Assembly (NCBI GenBank): GCA_963761525.1
Contig: CAVXHG010000004.1
Span: 1-64,000 of the forward strand
Source of the DNA: BOG-931 sp963761525
Lineage (GTDB): Bacteria; Pseudomonadota; Alphaproteobacteria; Rhizobiales; Xanthobacteraceae
Direction: 5' to 3'
Length of the DNA stretch: 64,000 bases
Shown: piece after piece, positions 25,911 to 34,674 of the stretch
How positions within the stretch are numbered: the stretch's first letter is position 1
Layout of the letters: each line of letters opens with the position of its first letter
Notes under the pieces: model-generated
The model's database searches: none
Told to the model about the DNA's origin: nothing
What the model saw: the letters and a program-made list of their open reading frames with translations, nothing else
Program-made: the position numbers and the translations under genes

Positions 25911-27257
25911 TCATTCGCGCGGGACGGTCAGCGCCGCAAGCGAAGCGATGTTGTCGCTTTTATCGACCTGCCAGATGGCGTCGATCAGTGGCACGACATC
26001 GTGGCGCGGATTCCAGCCCGCGGCGGCATCGCGCAACTTGTCTTCAAGGTCCTTGTCGCTCATCGGGTTGGCATCACTGCCGCGCGCCGCAAGTTGCGAA
26101 AGCTCGTAGGTGTTGCCGTTTGAAGTCGTGACCGTCACCCGCGCTGCGGTCGTTGCAAAGCCTGTGTCTTGCCGCAGCTCGACTTTGCTGCGCAACGCCA
26201 ATACCTGAGGATTGTTGACGCAGGCATCGGTAAATTGATCGAGCCCGGCCTTACCGGCGACCAGCGCGGCGGCAACGGAATGCTGCACGCTGACCTGGGA
26301 CTCCCGGCCCATGGTGATGTCTGGGCGATTAGCGCGGAGCGACATCAGCGGGTTACCGATGACCACGACTTTTTCGACCGTGTCGTCGGGATGATCGCGC
26401 CGCCAGTCCAGAACGCAATCAAGCGCGGGGTGCAGGACGAAGCCGCATGGATATGGCTTGTATGAGGTCGGCATGATTTCCCAATGCGCACCGAGACCAT
26501 CAGTCAGCGCATCAAGCTTCGGCGTTTCGGCAAGCGCATTGTAATAGCCCTGCTTGCCGGCAAGCGGCTCGACCGGTCCCTCGAAGTTTTCTTTGGCCAG
26601 CAGCGCCGCCATAAAGCCGCCGCGGGCCGCATGGCCGACGCCGACGCTCTTGGCCGGCGTCCCAAGACACTCGCACAAGCCCGAGGCCTGCGTGGCTGCC
26701 GTGCCGAGCGCCCACACCATTTGATCGGAAGTGAGCGCCAGCAATTTGCCGCTGCCTGCGGCTGCGCCGAACACACCGCAAGTCGCCGTGATGTGCCAGC
26801 CGCGACTGTAATGACTAGGCGAGATCGCGAGCCCGACGCGGCATTCGATCTCCTGACCGAGCACAAAAGCCAGCAGCAGATCGCGGCCGCTGACCCGCTG
26901 CATCTCGCCGAGCGCGAGCAGCGGCGGCGCAAGCGGCGCCGTTGGATGGATCGCGGTCGGCACGTGGGTGTCGCAGAAGTCGAGCACGTTGGAGCCGGCC
27001 GCGTTGAGAAACGCGGCGTTGAGTGCATCGATCCGTTCGCGCCGGCCGATCAGCGTTGCCTGCTTGCCGCCGGAGAACATCGCCAGCGTACGAAGCAGGG
27101 TCTCGATAGTTTCGTTGCGGCAGCCGGTCAGCGCCACCGCAAAGAAATTCATCAGCGAGCGCTTCGCCTGATGCGTCGCCTGCGCCGGAAGATCCTCCCA
27201 GCGCGTATCGACGACGAATTTCGCCAGGGTCCCGGTGACACTCAAATCACGCGACAC
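25911..27257 (-). CDS. MmgE/PrpD family protein (2-methylcitrate dehydratase-like)
   Basis: A 448-residue member of the MmgE/PrpD fold, with RSLMNFFAVALTGCRNETI, DFCDTHVPTAIHPTAPLAPPLLAL, GWHITATCGVFGAAAGSGKLL and SYKPYPCGFVLHPALDC. Classic members dehydrate 2-methylcitrate or isomerise aconitate; many relatives act on other hydroxy-tricarboxylates or as lyases in xenobiotic pathways. The GTG start at 27257 follows GGAG and lies 24 bases after the amidohydrolase stop. A longer frame reaching 27614 overlaps that gene and has Arg-rich nonsense, so I reject it. No propionate genes (prpB/C) are adjacent, so methylcitrate is not an obvious substrate. Confidence 0.85.
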   Translation of the reverse strand: MSRDLSVTGTLAKFVVDTRWEDLPAQATHQAKRSLMNFFAVALTGCRNETIETLLRTLAMFSGGKQATLIGRRERIDALNAAFLNAAGSNVLDFCDTHVPTAIHPTAPLAPPLLALGEMQRVSGRDLLLAFVLGQEIECRVGLAISPSHYSRGWHITATCGVFGAAAGSGKLLALTSDQMVWALGTAATQASGLCECLGTPAKSVGVGHAARGGFMAALLAKENFEGPVEPLAGKQGYYNALAETPKLDALTDGLGAHWEIMPTSYKPYPCGFVLHPALDCVLDWRRDHPDDTVEKVVVIGNPLMSLRANRPDITMGRESQVSVQHSVAAALVAGKAGLDQFTDACVNNPQVLALRSKVELRQDTGFATTAARVTVTTSNGNTYELSQLAARGSDANPMSDKDLEDKLRDAAAGWNPRHDVVPLIDAIWQVDKSDNIASLAALTVPRE

Positions 27258-27280
27258 AGGTCTATGCTCCGGGATCAGAC

Positions 27281-28762
27281 TTAAGACAGCTTCGGCAAGA
27301 GTTCGGCGAAAATATCGGGGTGATAGCCGGCTGATGTGAACAGATGGCTGAGCGACTCCTCCGTCATGACCTTGACCTTGTTCATGTCGAGACCGACCAC
27401 CTTGCCGCCATACTTCCGCACCCGGCCGCCGATGAAGACGGTATCGATGTTGCCGCGGTCGGCGGCCTGCACGACGGTGCCGAGCGCATTGTTCGATGGA
27501 TAGAGGTTTGGGTCGTTGCTGCGGATCATCACGATGTCGGCCTGCTTGCCAACCGTCAGCGAGCCGATCTTGTCGTCGAGACCGGCGCAATGGGCGCCGC
27601 CAAGCGTCGCACAATGGAAGACATCCCGGATCATCAACGGCTTCGGCGGATTCTGATCGCCCTGGAATGCCCGGTTTTTCGCGACCGCGCGCTGCAGATA
27701 AAACGCGACGCGCATTTCCATGAACATGTCGCCGCTATAGGAGGTTTCGTTGTCGACGCTGAAGCCCGGCTTGATGCCGTGGTCCCAAGCATGCTGCAGG
27801 GCGCACACGCCCTCGCCCAGCGCATATTGCGCGTCCGACCGCGGGCACACGTTCACGTTGGCGCCACTATCGACAAAAATCTGCCAGGTCCGCTCCGGCA
27901 ATGCGCCGCAATGGTTGAAAGTGTTATCCGGACCGACCAGATGATCGGCAGCCAGCGGATCGAGCATCTCGGCCATCTGCGGGCCCTGAAACTCCGTGGT
28001 GATGCGGAGCCCGAGCCTGCGGGCAAATTCCCAGTTTTCCCGAACCGGCCCTGAGAACATCCGCAAGGTCACGAGTTGATCGGGCGAGGAGAAATATTTC
28101 TTCTGCAACCGCTCAAGATCCGCCGGCCACTGGTGCGCCCACTCGCCGGCGCCGGGCGGTCCCGAGGCGTGAACGGCGCGCACGCCGCTGTCGAACAGCG
28201 CCTCGATCGCGGCATCGGAATGGGCGGCGCTGCGGGAATTGTGCGAATTATCGATCACGCAGGTGATGCCGTAATCGATGCAACTCACTCCCGTCAGGTA
28301 GTTGCCGACATAGTGATCCTGCGGCCGGTAGAACTTGGCAAACGACAGATGCGTCGCATTGGAATAGTCGGCAAGCGTCGGCGAATTAGGGTTGATGCGG
28401 CGAAGCTGCCCTTCCCAGGAATGGCGATGGCAATCCACCAGCCCCGGAATGATGATGGTATTGGATGCATCGATTTCCTGCGCACCGGAAACTTTAAGAT
28501 CGGGACCGATCGCGGCGATCTTGCTGCCTTCGATCAGCAGATCGCCTTTGGCGAGATCGCCGACCTTGGCATCCATGCTGATGATGGTGCCTTCCCGCAG
28601 GACGATGCGGTGCTTCTGGTCCACCGTCGGCAGAGTGGCAAAACGGCGCACATCCTGTGCCTGCGCTTCGCCAGCCACGCCGCCTGCTGCCGCGGCTCCC
28701 GCTGCCATGGTGGCGCCGGCCACCAGCGCGTCCCGGCGTGACAGTCGCGTGTCGGCTTTCAT
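27281..28762 (-). CDS. Tat-exported amidohydrolase (ATZ/TRZ-like)
   Basis: A 493-residue metal-dependent hydrolase. A twin-arginine signal (RLSRRDALVAGATMAAGAAAAGG) is followed by the cyclic-amidohydrolase fold: the GLVDCHRHSWEG motif carries the HxH metal ligands, a later FNHCG histidine follows, and SVDNET holds a candidate metal aspartate. Family members deaminate or open ring amides or chloro-triazines, which fits a heterocycle pathway. Secretion is notable, as most homologues are cytoplasmic. The ATG at 28762 has GGAGGA seven bases upstream, while the GTG at 28768 would sit on the ribosome site. It is the first gene of a four-gene minus operon and is divergent to the molybdenum hydroxylase gene. 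Confidence 0.86.
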   Translation of the reverse strand: MKADTRLSRRDALVAGATMAAGAAAAGGVAGEAQAQDVRRFATLPTVDQKHRIVLREGTIISMDAKVGDLAKGDLLIEGSKIAAIGPDLKVSGAQEIDASNTIIIPGLVDCHRHSWEGQLRRINPNSPTLADYSNATHLSFAKFYRPQDHYVGNYLTGVSCIDYGITCVIDNSHNSRSAAHSDAAIEALFDSGVRAVHASGPPGAGEWAHQWPADLERLQKKYFSSPDQLVTLRMFSGPVRENWEFARRLGLRITTEFQGPQMAEMLDPLAADHLVGPDNTFNHCGALPERTWQIFVDSGANVNVCPRSDAQYALGEGVCALQHAWDHGIKPGFSVDNETSYSGDMFMEMRVAFYLQRAVAKNRAFQGDQNPPKPLMIRDVFHCATLGGAHCAGLDDKIGSLTVGKQADIVMIRSNDPNLYPSNNALGTVVQAADRGNIDTVFIGGRVRKYGGKVVGLDMNKVKVMTEESLSHLFTSAGYHPDIFAELLPKLS

Positions 28763-28895
28763 CGGCACTCCTCCCGTGTCATTTTATCAGTCGAGCATGC
28801 CGGATTTCCGGCTGCTCGACTATGATCCTTATGGGAATGCCGCACCGTGCGCCATGCATGGACGGCGCATAGAACAAACCTCGGAGGAGGTACGC

Positions 28896-31229
28896 TTGAA
28901 TAAATTCGGTATTGGCCAACCTGTGCCAAGGGTCGAGGACCCACGTTTCATTACCGGCCGCGGCCGTTACGTTGACGATATCGAATTGCCGCATCAGGCC
29001 CATGGCGTCGTGGTGATGTCGCCGCATGCCCACGCCCGCATCAAGAGCATCGATACATCGAAAGCCAAAGCATCCGAGGGCGTGCTCGCGGTTCTTATCG
29101 GCGCCGACGTGAAAGCCGAAAAGCTCGGTGGGCTTGCGCCCCCGATGCCGGAAGACATGGGTGGGCCGAAAGGCTTTCGCTCGCTGCTCGACATTCTGGC
29201 GATCGAGAAGGTGCGCTCGGTCGGCGAACGCGTCGCTTTCGTTGTCGCCGAGACACAGCTCCAGGCCAAGAACGCGGCAGAGTTGATCGAGATCGACTAC
29301 GAGCCGCTGCCCGCTGTGATCGGCGTGGAAGATGCGGTGAAGGAAGGCGCTCCGGCAATCTGGGAGCAAGCGCCGAACAACCTCGCCTTCACCTTGATGA
29401 TGGGCAACAAGGACGCGACCGATGCAGCGCTTGGCGGCGCTAAACACGTGGTCACGCTGAAGCTCAACAATTCGCGCATCACGGCCAATTCGATCGAACC
29501 GCGCGCCGCGATCGGCCAATATCATCCGGATGCAGACAATTACACGCTGCACTCGACCTCGCAAAATCCGCATGGCACACGCTCCGCGGTGGCCGGCAAT
29601 GTGCTCCGAATTCCGGAAACCAAGCTCCGCGTAATTTCGCCCGACGTCGGCGGCGGCTTCGGCATGAAACACGGCGGCTACCCGGAAGACGCGCTGGTGG
29701 TGTGGGCATCGCGCCGGGTCGGCGGCCGGCCGGTGAAATGGGTTGGGACGCGCTCGGAGGCGCTGCTTGGCGACTCGCAGGGCCGCGATCAGGTGGTCAC
29801 TGGCGAGCTCGCGATCGACGAGCACGGCAAGATTCTCGGCTTGCGTGTCAATGCGCTGCACGCCATGGGCTCGCACGTCTTTGCCGCGTCCATGGTGGTG
29901 CCGCTGTTCGCGATGCGGCTGGCACCCGGCGTTTATCAGATCCCGGCTGTGCACTGCGTCGGCAAGGCGGTGTTCACAAACACCATTCCAATGGCGCCTT
30001 ATCGTGGCGCCGGCCGGCCGGAAGCCACTTATCTGATCGAGCAATTGCTCGATCGCGCCGCCAAGGTCGTTGGCATCGATCCGATCGAAATTCGGCGTCG
30101 CAATTTCATTCCGTCCGCCGCGATGCCGCACAAGCTGCAAACCGGCATCACCTACGATTCCGGCGACTTCGTGCACGTCATGGACGAATGCTTGAAGCTC
30201 GCTGACTGGGACGGCTTCAAGAAGCGCGCCACCGAGTCGAAAAAGAACGGCAAACTGCGCGGCCGCGGCATCGGCTACTTCCTCGAAGAGGCCGCCGTGT
30301 TCAACGACCGCATGGTGTTGCGCTTCGACCCGAGCGGCATGCTCACCATTCTTGCCGGCACTCATTCGCATGGCCAAGGCCATGCCACCGTCTACGCGCA
30401 GATGGTGACGGAATGGCTCGGCGTGCCGTTCGAAAATATCCGCTTCGTGCAGGGCGACACCGACGCGGTGCCGATCGGCCGCGGCAGCTACGGCTCGCGC
30501 AGCATGCATGTCGGCGGCAACGCGCTGAAGAATGCCGCCGACGGCATTATCGACAAAGCCAAGCCGATGGCGGCGATGATGATGGAGGCCGCGGCCGGCG
30601 ACATCGAGTTCAAGGACGGATCATTCCGCATCGTCGGCACCGATCGCTCCATGAAGCTCACTGATGTGGCAAAGGGTTTCTACCGCCCGGCCCATTTGCC
30701 GGCGCAATTCGATGTCGGTCTTGAAGCTTCGGGCACATTTGCCGCCGAGCCGCCGAATTATCCGAACGGCTGCCATGTCTGCGAGGTAGAGATCGATCCG
30801 GAGACCGGCCACGTCACGCTCGACCGCTACGCCGCGGTCGACGACGTCGGCAAGATCATGAACTACCTGCTTTGCGAAGGGCAGATTCACGGTGGTGTCG
30901 CGCAGGGCGTCGGCCAGGCGCTGATGGAGGCGATCGTGTTCGACAGCGGCGGTCAGCTCATCACCGGCAGCTTTCAGGATTACGCCATGCCGCGCGCCGA
31001 GGATTTTCCGGAACTGGTGTCAGAGCTGACAGAAGTGCCGGCGACAACCAACCCACTCGGCGTCAAAGGCGCCGGCGAAGCCGGCGCTACCGGAGCACCG
31101 CCCGCAGTGATCGGCGCCATTCTCGACGCGCTCAAGCCGCTCGGCATTGAGCACATCGATATGCCGGCGACATCGAACCGCGTCTGGACAGCGATCAACG
31201 CGCAAAAAGCGGCGCCAGCAGCGCAATAG
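28896..31229 (+). CDS. Xanthine dehydrogenase-family molybdopterin-binding (large) subunit
   Basis: A 777-residue molybdenum hydroxylase large subunit of the CO dehydrogenase/xanthine oxidase family. It opens GIGQPVPRVEDPRFITGRGRYVDDI, has the Moco region PDVGGGFGMKHG, the loop APYRGAGRPE near residue 368 (form II-like, not the AYRCSFR of true CO dehydrogenase) and the catalytic glutamate in KGAGEAGATG near 727. It would hydroxylate a heterocyclic or aromatic carbon with water. The start is a TTG at 28896 with GGAGGAGG five bases upstream; the open frame extends further back but without support. The 2Fe-2S and FAD subunits that normally pass electrons on are missing from the neighbourhood. 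Confidence 0.9.
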   Translation: MNKFGIGQPVPRVEDPRFITGRGRYVDDIELPHQAHGVVVMSPHAHARIKSIDTSKAKASEGVLAVLIGADVKAEKLGGLAPPMPEDMGGPKGFRSLLDILAIEKVRSVGERVAFVVAETQLQAKNAAELIEIDYEPLPAVIGVEDAVKEGAPAIWEQAPNNLAFTLMMGNKDATDAALGGAKHVVTLKLNNSRITANSIEPRAAIGQYHPDADNYTLHSTSQNPHGTRSAVAGNVLRIPETKLRVISPDVGGGFGMKHGGYPEDALVVWASRRVGGRPVKWVGTRSEALLGDSQGRDQVVTGELAIDEHGKILGLRVNALHAMGSHVFAASMVVPLFAMRLAPGVYQIPAVHCVGKAVFTNTIPMAPYRGAGRPEATYLIEQLLDRAAKVVGIDPIEIRRRNFIPSAAMPHKLQTGITYDSGDFVHVMDECLKLADWDGFKKRATESKKNGKLRGRGIGYFLEEAAVFNDRMVLRFDPSGMLTILAGTHSHGQGHATVYAQMVTEWLGVPFENIRFVQGDTDAVPIGRGSYGSRSMHVGGNALKNAADGIIDKAKPMAAMMMEAAAGDIEFKDGSFRIVGTDRSMKLTDVAKGFYRPAHLPAQFDVGLEASGTFAAEPPNYPNGCHVCEVEIDPETGHVTLDRYAAVDDVGKIMNYLLCEGQIHGGVAQGVGQALMEAIVFDSGGQLITGSFQDYAMPRAEDFPELVSELTEVPATTNPLGVKGAGEAGATGAPPAVIGAILDALKPLGIEHIDMPATSNRVWTAINAQKAAPAAQ

Positions 31230-31255
31230 ACTGCGCTGCCAGCGCCGGCTGACGC

Positions 31256-32602
31256 TTACTCTTTGACTGGTTCGGCAGGCGGCGTGCCGGCCAGTAATGC
31301 ATGCAGCACGACCAGCGTAAGGCCGCCGGCAATCACCGGTTGGGTGATGACGAGCCTGACCAGAAGCGGCATCTGCGCCAGGACCTCGGGCGACATGAAC
31401 ATGCCGCCGAGCGCCACCAGCATAGCCAGACCGGCGATGATGAATTTACGATCGTCCCAATCCACTTTGGCCAGAATGTGCACGCCATGCATCAGCACAA
31501 TGCCGAACAGCAGCGTCGCGGCGGCCGAAAGCACCGGCAGAGGCACGACCACAAGTAACAGGTCGAACTTGATCGAGGCGCCCAGCACGATGAGCAAAAC
31601 ACCGGCGGCAAGCGTCGCATAACGTGAGCCAACACGTGTGGTTCGCAGCATGCCGATATTGTCGGGATAGACGATCGTGGAGAAACCTCCGACCAGGCCC
31701 GCAAGTACGCCGCCTAGTCCGATAGCGAACACACCCTGCGACATGCGCGCTGTGCTGACGTTCTGCCCGCCCCAATCGCCAACCATCTGGTACAGCGCCA
31801 TCGAGCCGATGCTTGCGGGCAGCAATACGAGCAGAAAGACGATGACAAGATCGGTCTGCACCTCATAGCCGAACGGAAACAGTTTCGGAGCGACGAGAAG
31901 CGGCGCGTTCATGACTGCCGCAAGCGACACCGGACGGAACAGGGCATAGGCGATCGTGCCGACGGCAAGGCCGATGAGGATGGCAGCGCGGCGGAATTTT
32001 CCGCCCCACAAACTGACGGCGATAAGGACAGCCACGGCAAGCGCGCCGCAGAGGAAATTGACCGCCGGAAAGCCGGGGCTTTGCGGCAGGCCTATCCAGC
32101 CCGGCAGCGCCACGTTCGAAACCTGGATCATGATGAAAATCACGATCATGCCGGCGATGATCGGCGCCCGCAGGAAACGCGAGAACAAGCCGATCACGCT
32201 AAAGCCGTAAACCGGTATGGACAACAGGCACCAGATCAGGGCGGCCACGAAAAACGAGCCATAGGCCGCGCCAAGGCCACCGCCAAGATGGCCGACGACC
32301 AGCAAGGTGGCGAAGCTGCCGGCATAGGGGCCCTGAACGATCGGCAAACGCAGAAGGAACGCTGATTGCAGGATGGTCGTGATACCGCAGACCAGAAAGG
32401 TCATCCCGTAGAGATAGGCGATCTGCTCCGGCGCGAGATTGAAGGACCGCCCCAAAATGCCGGGAAACACGAACATCCCGGTCATGCCGAAAATATTCTG
32501 CAGTCCTAAAATCAGCAGTTGATCGTAAGACAGACGCTCGTCGATGCCGACATCAAAAACTTTTTCGGCAGGTACTTTCTCAACTTTGGGCTCCCCAGCC
32601 AT
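31256..32602 (-). CDS. Nucleobase:cation symporter-2 (NCS2/NAT) family permease
   Basis: A 448-residue membrane protein with about 13-14 helices. The NAT signature N-x-G-x4-T-R appears as DNIGMLRTTR, and an early QNIFGMTGMF takes the place of the usual QHxx motif. Members import xanthine, urate, uracil or ascorbate with protons or sodium. It converges with the molybdenum hydroxylase gene (27 bases between stops), which supports a purine- or pyrimidine-like heterocycle as the pathway substrate, though this is only context. No regulator is adjacent. Confidence 0.88.
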   Translation of the reverse strand: MAGEPKVEKVPAEKVFDVGIDERLSYDQLLILGLQNIFGMTGMFVFPGILGRSFNLAPEQIAYLYGMTFLVCGITTILQSAFLLRLPIVQGPYAGSFATLLVVGHLGGGLGAAYGSFFVAALIWCLLSIPVYGFSVIGLFSRFLRAPIIAGMIVIFIMIQVSNVALPGWIGLPQSPGFPAVNFLCGALAVAVLIAVSLWGGKFRRAAILIGLAVGTIAYALFRPVSLAAVMNAPLLVAPKLFPFGYEVQTDLVIVFLLVLLPASIGSMALYQMVGDWGGQNVSTARMSQGVFAIGLGGVLAGLVGGFSTIVYPDNIGMLRTTRVGSRYATLAAGVLLIVLGASIKFDLLLVVVPLPVLSAAATLLFGIVLMHGVHILAKVDWDDRKFIIAGLAMLVALGGMFMSPEVLAQMPLLVRLVITQPVIAGGLTLVVLHALLAGTPPAEPVKE

Positions 32603-32710
32603 TGCTTCTCTTGTCCTCTTTAAATGCGCGATACCCTGTACGGGGCGTATCTAGCGGCTCTTGTCAGGCTGGAAAAGCGAAAACCATGACCGCCCCCCGA
32701 ACCAGTTGGC

Positions 32711-32896
32711 GACGGCGCCGCCTACGAGCGCATGATGGGCCGCTGGAGCCATCTGGTCGGCGACAAGTTTCTTGACTGGCTGGATGTGCCGAAGGGGTTG
32801 CGCGAACTGCGAGAACATCTGCGGGCGAAACTTGAGCCCGCACCGGACGGCCGGATTATCTATGAGGCGTTCTGTAATGCGGTAAAGGGATGCGCG
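32711..32896 (+). pseudogene. Remnant of a class I SAM methyltransferase with the core deleted
   Basis: The segment reads AAYERMMGRWSHLVGDKFLDWL and then jumps to RELREHLRAKLEPAPDGRIIYEAFCNAVKG. These match the first 30 and last 30 residues of the intact methyltransferase at 38344 (VYERMMGRWSKLVGRVFLEWL and ...DGRIAYEAFANAIKG). The whole SAM-binding middle (about 190 residues) is gone, with an in-frame join near 32800. The reading frame runs on past the homologous end to 33007. It is therefore a dead paralogue. The rest of 32603-33141 has nothing I recognise. Confidence 0.75.
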
Positions 32897-33141
32897 CCGG
32901 GATGGCTGAACGGCGGAACTGCGTCAGGAGCGATGCCGCCCCCACAAGATTTGTGGAAGCGCCTCGATCCAAACTCTTCCCTGCATCGAGGCGCTCCGGC
33001 TATCTAGTCCAGCGGGCGCGTCCCGCCGTTCGCAAGCCGATAGACCAAACCGCCTGTAAATTGAACGTTCCAACAAAAATTTTTGGTTTGGGCCGGAACC
33101 AAAACCGGTCATTGAATCCGAGAGGGGAAAAGGTTTGCCAA

Positions 33142-33366
33142 CTACGGCGCCCGGCTTTCGTCGCGGGTATAATTCCGCGCTTTTAGCCATTGGTCACAGA
33201 GCGGGCCGGCGAGCCAGGCTCTGGCTTCTGCTTCGCTGGCAAAGCCGCTGACAATATCGGCGTCACCATTCGGTAACGTCAGACGCAAACCCCACGTCTT
33301 GTCGACAGTGATTGGCGTCGGATCGAAAGTAACCTGGTTCGATTGAGTTCCGAGTTGAGTGGCCAT
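33142..33366 (-). CDS. Small hypothetical protein
   Basis: A 74-residue protein with no signal peptide. The central part LRLTLPNGDADIVSGFASEAEARAWL looks like a small beta-alpha unit: a two-strand hairpin followed by a helix that begins with an 'F-x-S-E-A-E-A' cap. Similar short, conserved but unnamed proteins are found in Bradyrhizobiaceae. No ribosome site is strong. Function unknown. Confidence 0.5.
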   Translation of the reverse strand: MATQLGTQSNQVTFDPTPITVDKTWGLRLTLPNGDADIVSGFASEAEARAWLAGPLCDQWLKARNYTRDESRAP

Positions 33367-33439
33367 CCGGGCCTCTCAAGGTTGTCCCCCTTACATCAAT
33401 GCGCTGACCGACAAATTGTTTTTTAGCCAAAGTATAAAA

Positions 33440-33607
33440 CTAGATTTGCCCTCCTAATCTCCGCTGTTTCGTCACCTTTATGGCGACCCGGTCCCATTCG
33501 GCGGCACGCTCGATCCAAAGCGTCTTTCGCTCGTCATCTTCGGATAAATCAGCCAAACGCCGACATGCCTCGGCTTTTCGATGGAACTCGTCTGAAATTT
33601 CCGACAT
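33440..33607 (-). CDS. Very small helical protein (55 residues)
   Basis: Reads MSEISDEFHRKAEACRRLAD and continues through SEDDERKTLWIERAAEWDRVA. The pattern of charged helices with C-R-R-L-A and W-x3-A-x2-W resembles the small rhizobial proteins containing 'AEECRRLA...WLxLAxxW' whose role is unknown. It is a complete frame from ATG to TAG. The protein at 40404 (ERCTRMARDCRRYE...) seems to be of the same general type. Confidence 0.55.
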   Translation of the reverse strand: MSEISDEFHRKAEACRRLADLSEDDERKTLWIERAAEWDRVAIKVTKQRRLGGQI

Positions 33608-33737
33608 TGCCAATAAACTATCCGTTCCGGGCTACCCGCGGGGCGGAAACTTTGTAACTACGTGGAACTAAAAGATCCGGACCCTGAAATGAAGAGGCCG
33701 CCAACCAAGGCGGCCTCAACGCTTGGCTGGAGCAAAA

Positions 33738-34316
33738 CTAATTGCCCACCGTCATCTGCGCGTCGAAGGTTGCGGCCGCCGCAACGTTCGCAGCCGCAGT
33801 CGCGGCATCCTGAGCGTAGCCCGCGTTCGCCGCGTCCGTCGCGGACTGCTCTTGTTGAGCGGCCCAGTCATTGTTGTCTGCCGCTGCGCTGGCAGGTTCG
33901 TCATCGCCGCTGGCAACACCGCCGTCGCAGATCGTAGCCCAACCAGTATTGTGGCAGTGGAGACCCGTATCCGGATCGATGAAGTTACCCTTCACAGGGA
34001 TACCGCTTGCCACCCGCTTTGTCGGGGCGCCGCCGACGTCTTTGGTCGACATCCAACGGAAGCCTTGAGTCTCCATGCAATCCTTGAACGCTTGCGTCGG
34101 ATTGTGTTCGCGCGACGTTCCGGTCGAGGCGTAGCAGGAGTTGGCGGTCGCGTTCGCAACCGCCAAGCTGCGTTGATGGCCATTCGGTCGAAGGGTGTCG
34201 TGAAACGTGATCTCGCGGTGCGGCGTAGAAGTAGATCTCAAAGCTGCCGCGTCAGCCTGCACGCTAACGGCGCCACAAAATACCAGTGCGGTTGTGACTA
34301 GTAGAAAGGGCCTCAT
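33738..34316 (-). CDS. Secreted hypothetical protein, Ala-rich tail
   Basis: A 192-residue protein with a clear signal peptide (MRPFLLVTTALVFCGAVSVQADA) and GGAG upstream. The mature N-terminal half has paired cysteines (NSCYAS, KDCMETQGFRW, LHCHNTGW, ICDGG) consistent with disulfides. The last 60 residues are low-complexity Ala/Asp/Gln (QEQSATDAANAGYAQDAATAAANVAAAA). There is no recognised domain. It faces the radical-SAM remnant across a short AT-richer promoter region (34317-34436). Possibly an envelope protein. Confidence 0.65.
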   Translation of the reverse strand: MRPFLLVTTALVFCGAVSVQADAAALRSTSTPHREITFHDTLRPNGHQRSLAVANATANSCYASTGTSREHNPTQAFKDCMETQGFRWMSTKDVGGAPTKRVASGIPVKGNFIDPDTGLHCHNTGWATICDGGVASGDDEPASAAADNNDWAAQQEQSATDAANAGYAQDAATAAANVAAAATFDAQMTVGN

Positions 34317-34436
34317 GATCCGTCTCCGTTATCAATCATGTGTTCGCACATATTGGTGGCTGGCGATGACAAACCGGTTCGAGAGGCAGGATTACAAGTT
34401 GGTTAGGTAGACTACATCTATGGTTATACCCCTCAT

Positions 34437-34674
34437 CCGAAAGCGGAAATTTTGGCCGATGCCGCGAAATGCGACGTGCCGTGCGCCTCGTCCGGCGCTG
34501 CCAAGCGCAAGGCGAGACAGGGCGAAATCGGTTCTACCGGATGGGCGATCTGCCACGCCTACACGCCGGACGGACGCTGCGTCTCACTGCTGAAAATTCT
34601 GCTGACCAACTTCTGCATTTACAACTGCGCCTATTGCGTCGGCCGACGCTCAAGCAACGTGCCGCTGAAACTTG
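34437..34674 (+). pseudogene. Truncated radical-SAM protein (DNA modification/repair, SplB-like) N-terminus
   Basis: The frame reads KAEILADAAKCDVPCASSGAAK, then CHAYTPDGRCVSLLKILLTNFCIYNCAYCVGRRSSNVP. This is the N-terminal region of the 'putative DNA modification/repair radical SAM' family, including the CxxxCxxC iron-sulfur motif (CIYNCAYC). Family similarity stops around 34670, exactly where the convergent SLOG-like gene ends; downstream residues are unrelated. A stop at 34404 and no proper start truncate the front as well. About 350 residues of the usual protein are missing and are not found beyond 37014. Confidence 0.72.

Noticed and set aside
27258..27614. N-terminal extension of the MmgE/PrpD protein
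   Set aside because: It overlaps the amidohydrolase 3' end and translates to Arg/Gln-rich sequence unlike the family.
28392..28895. Long N-terminal extension of the molybdenum hydroxylase subunit
   Set aside because: It is antisense to the amidohydrolase; the TTG at 28896 has a strong ribosome site and begins the family sequence.
28896..31229. True CO dehydrogenase (CoxL)
   Set aside because: The active-site loop reads PYRGAGR instead of AYRCSFR, and coxS/coxM are absent.
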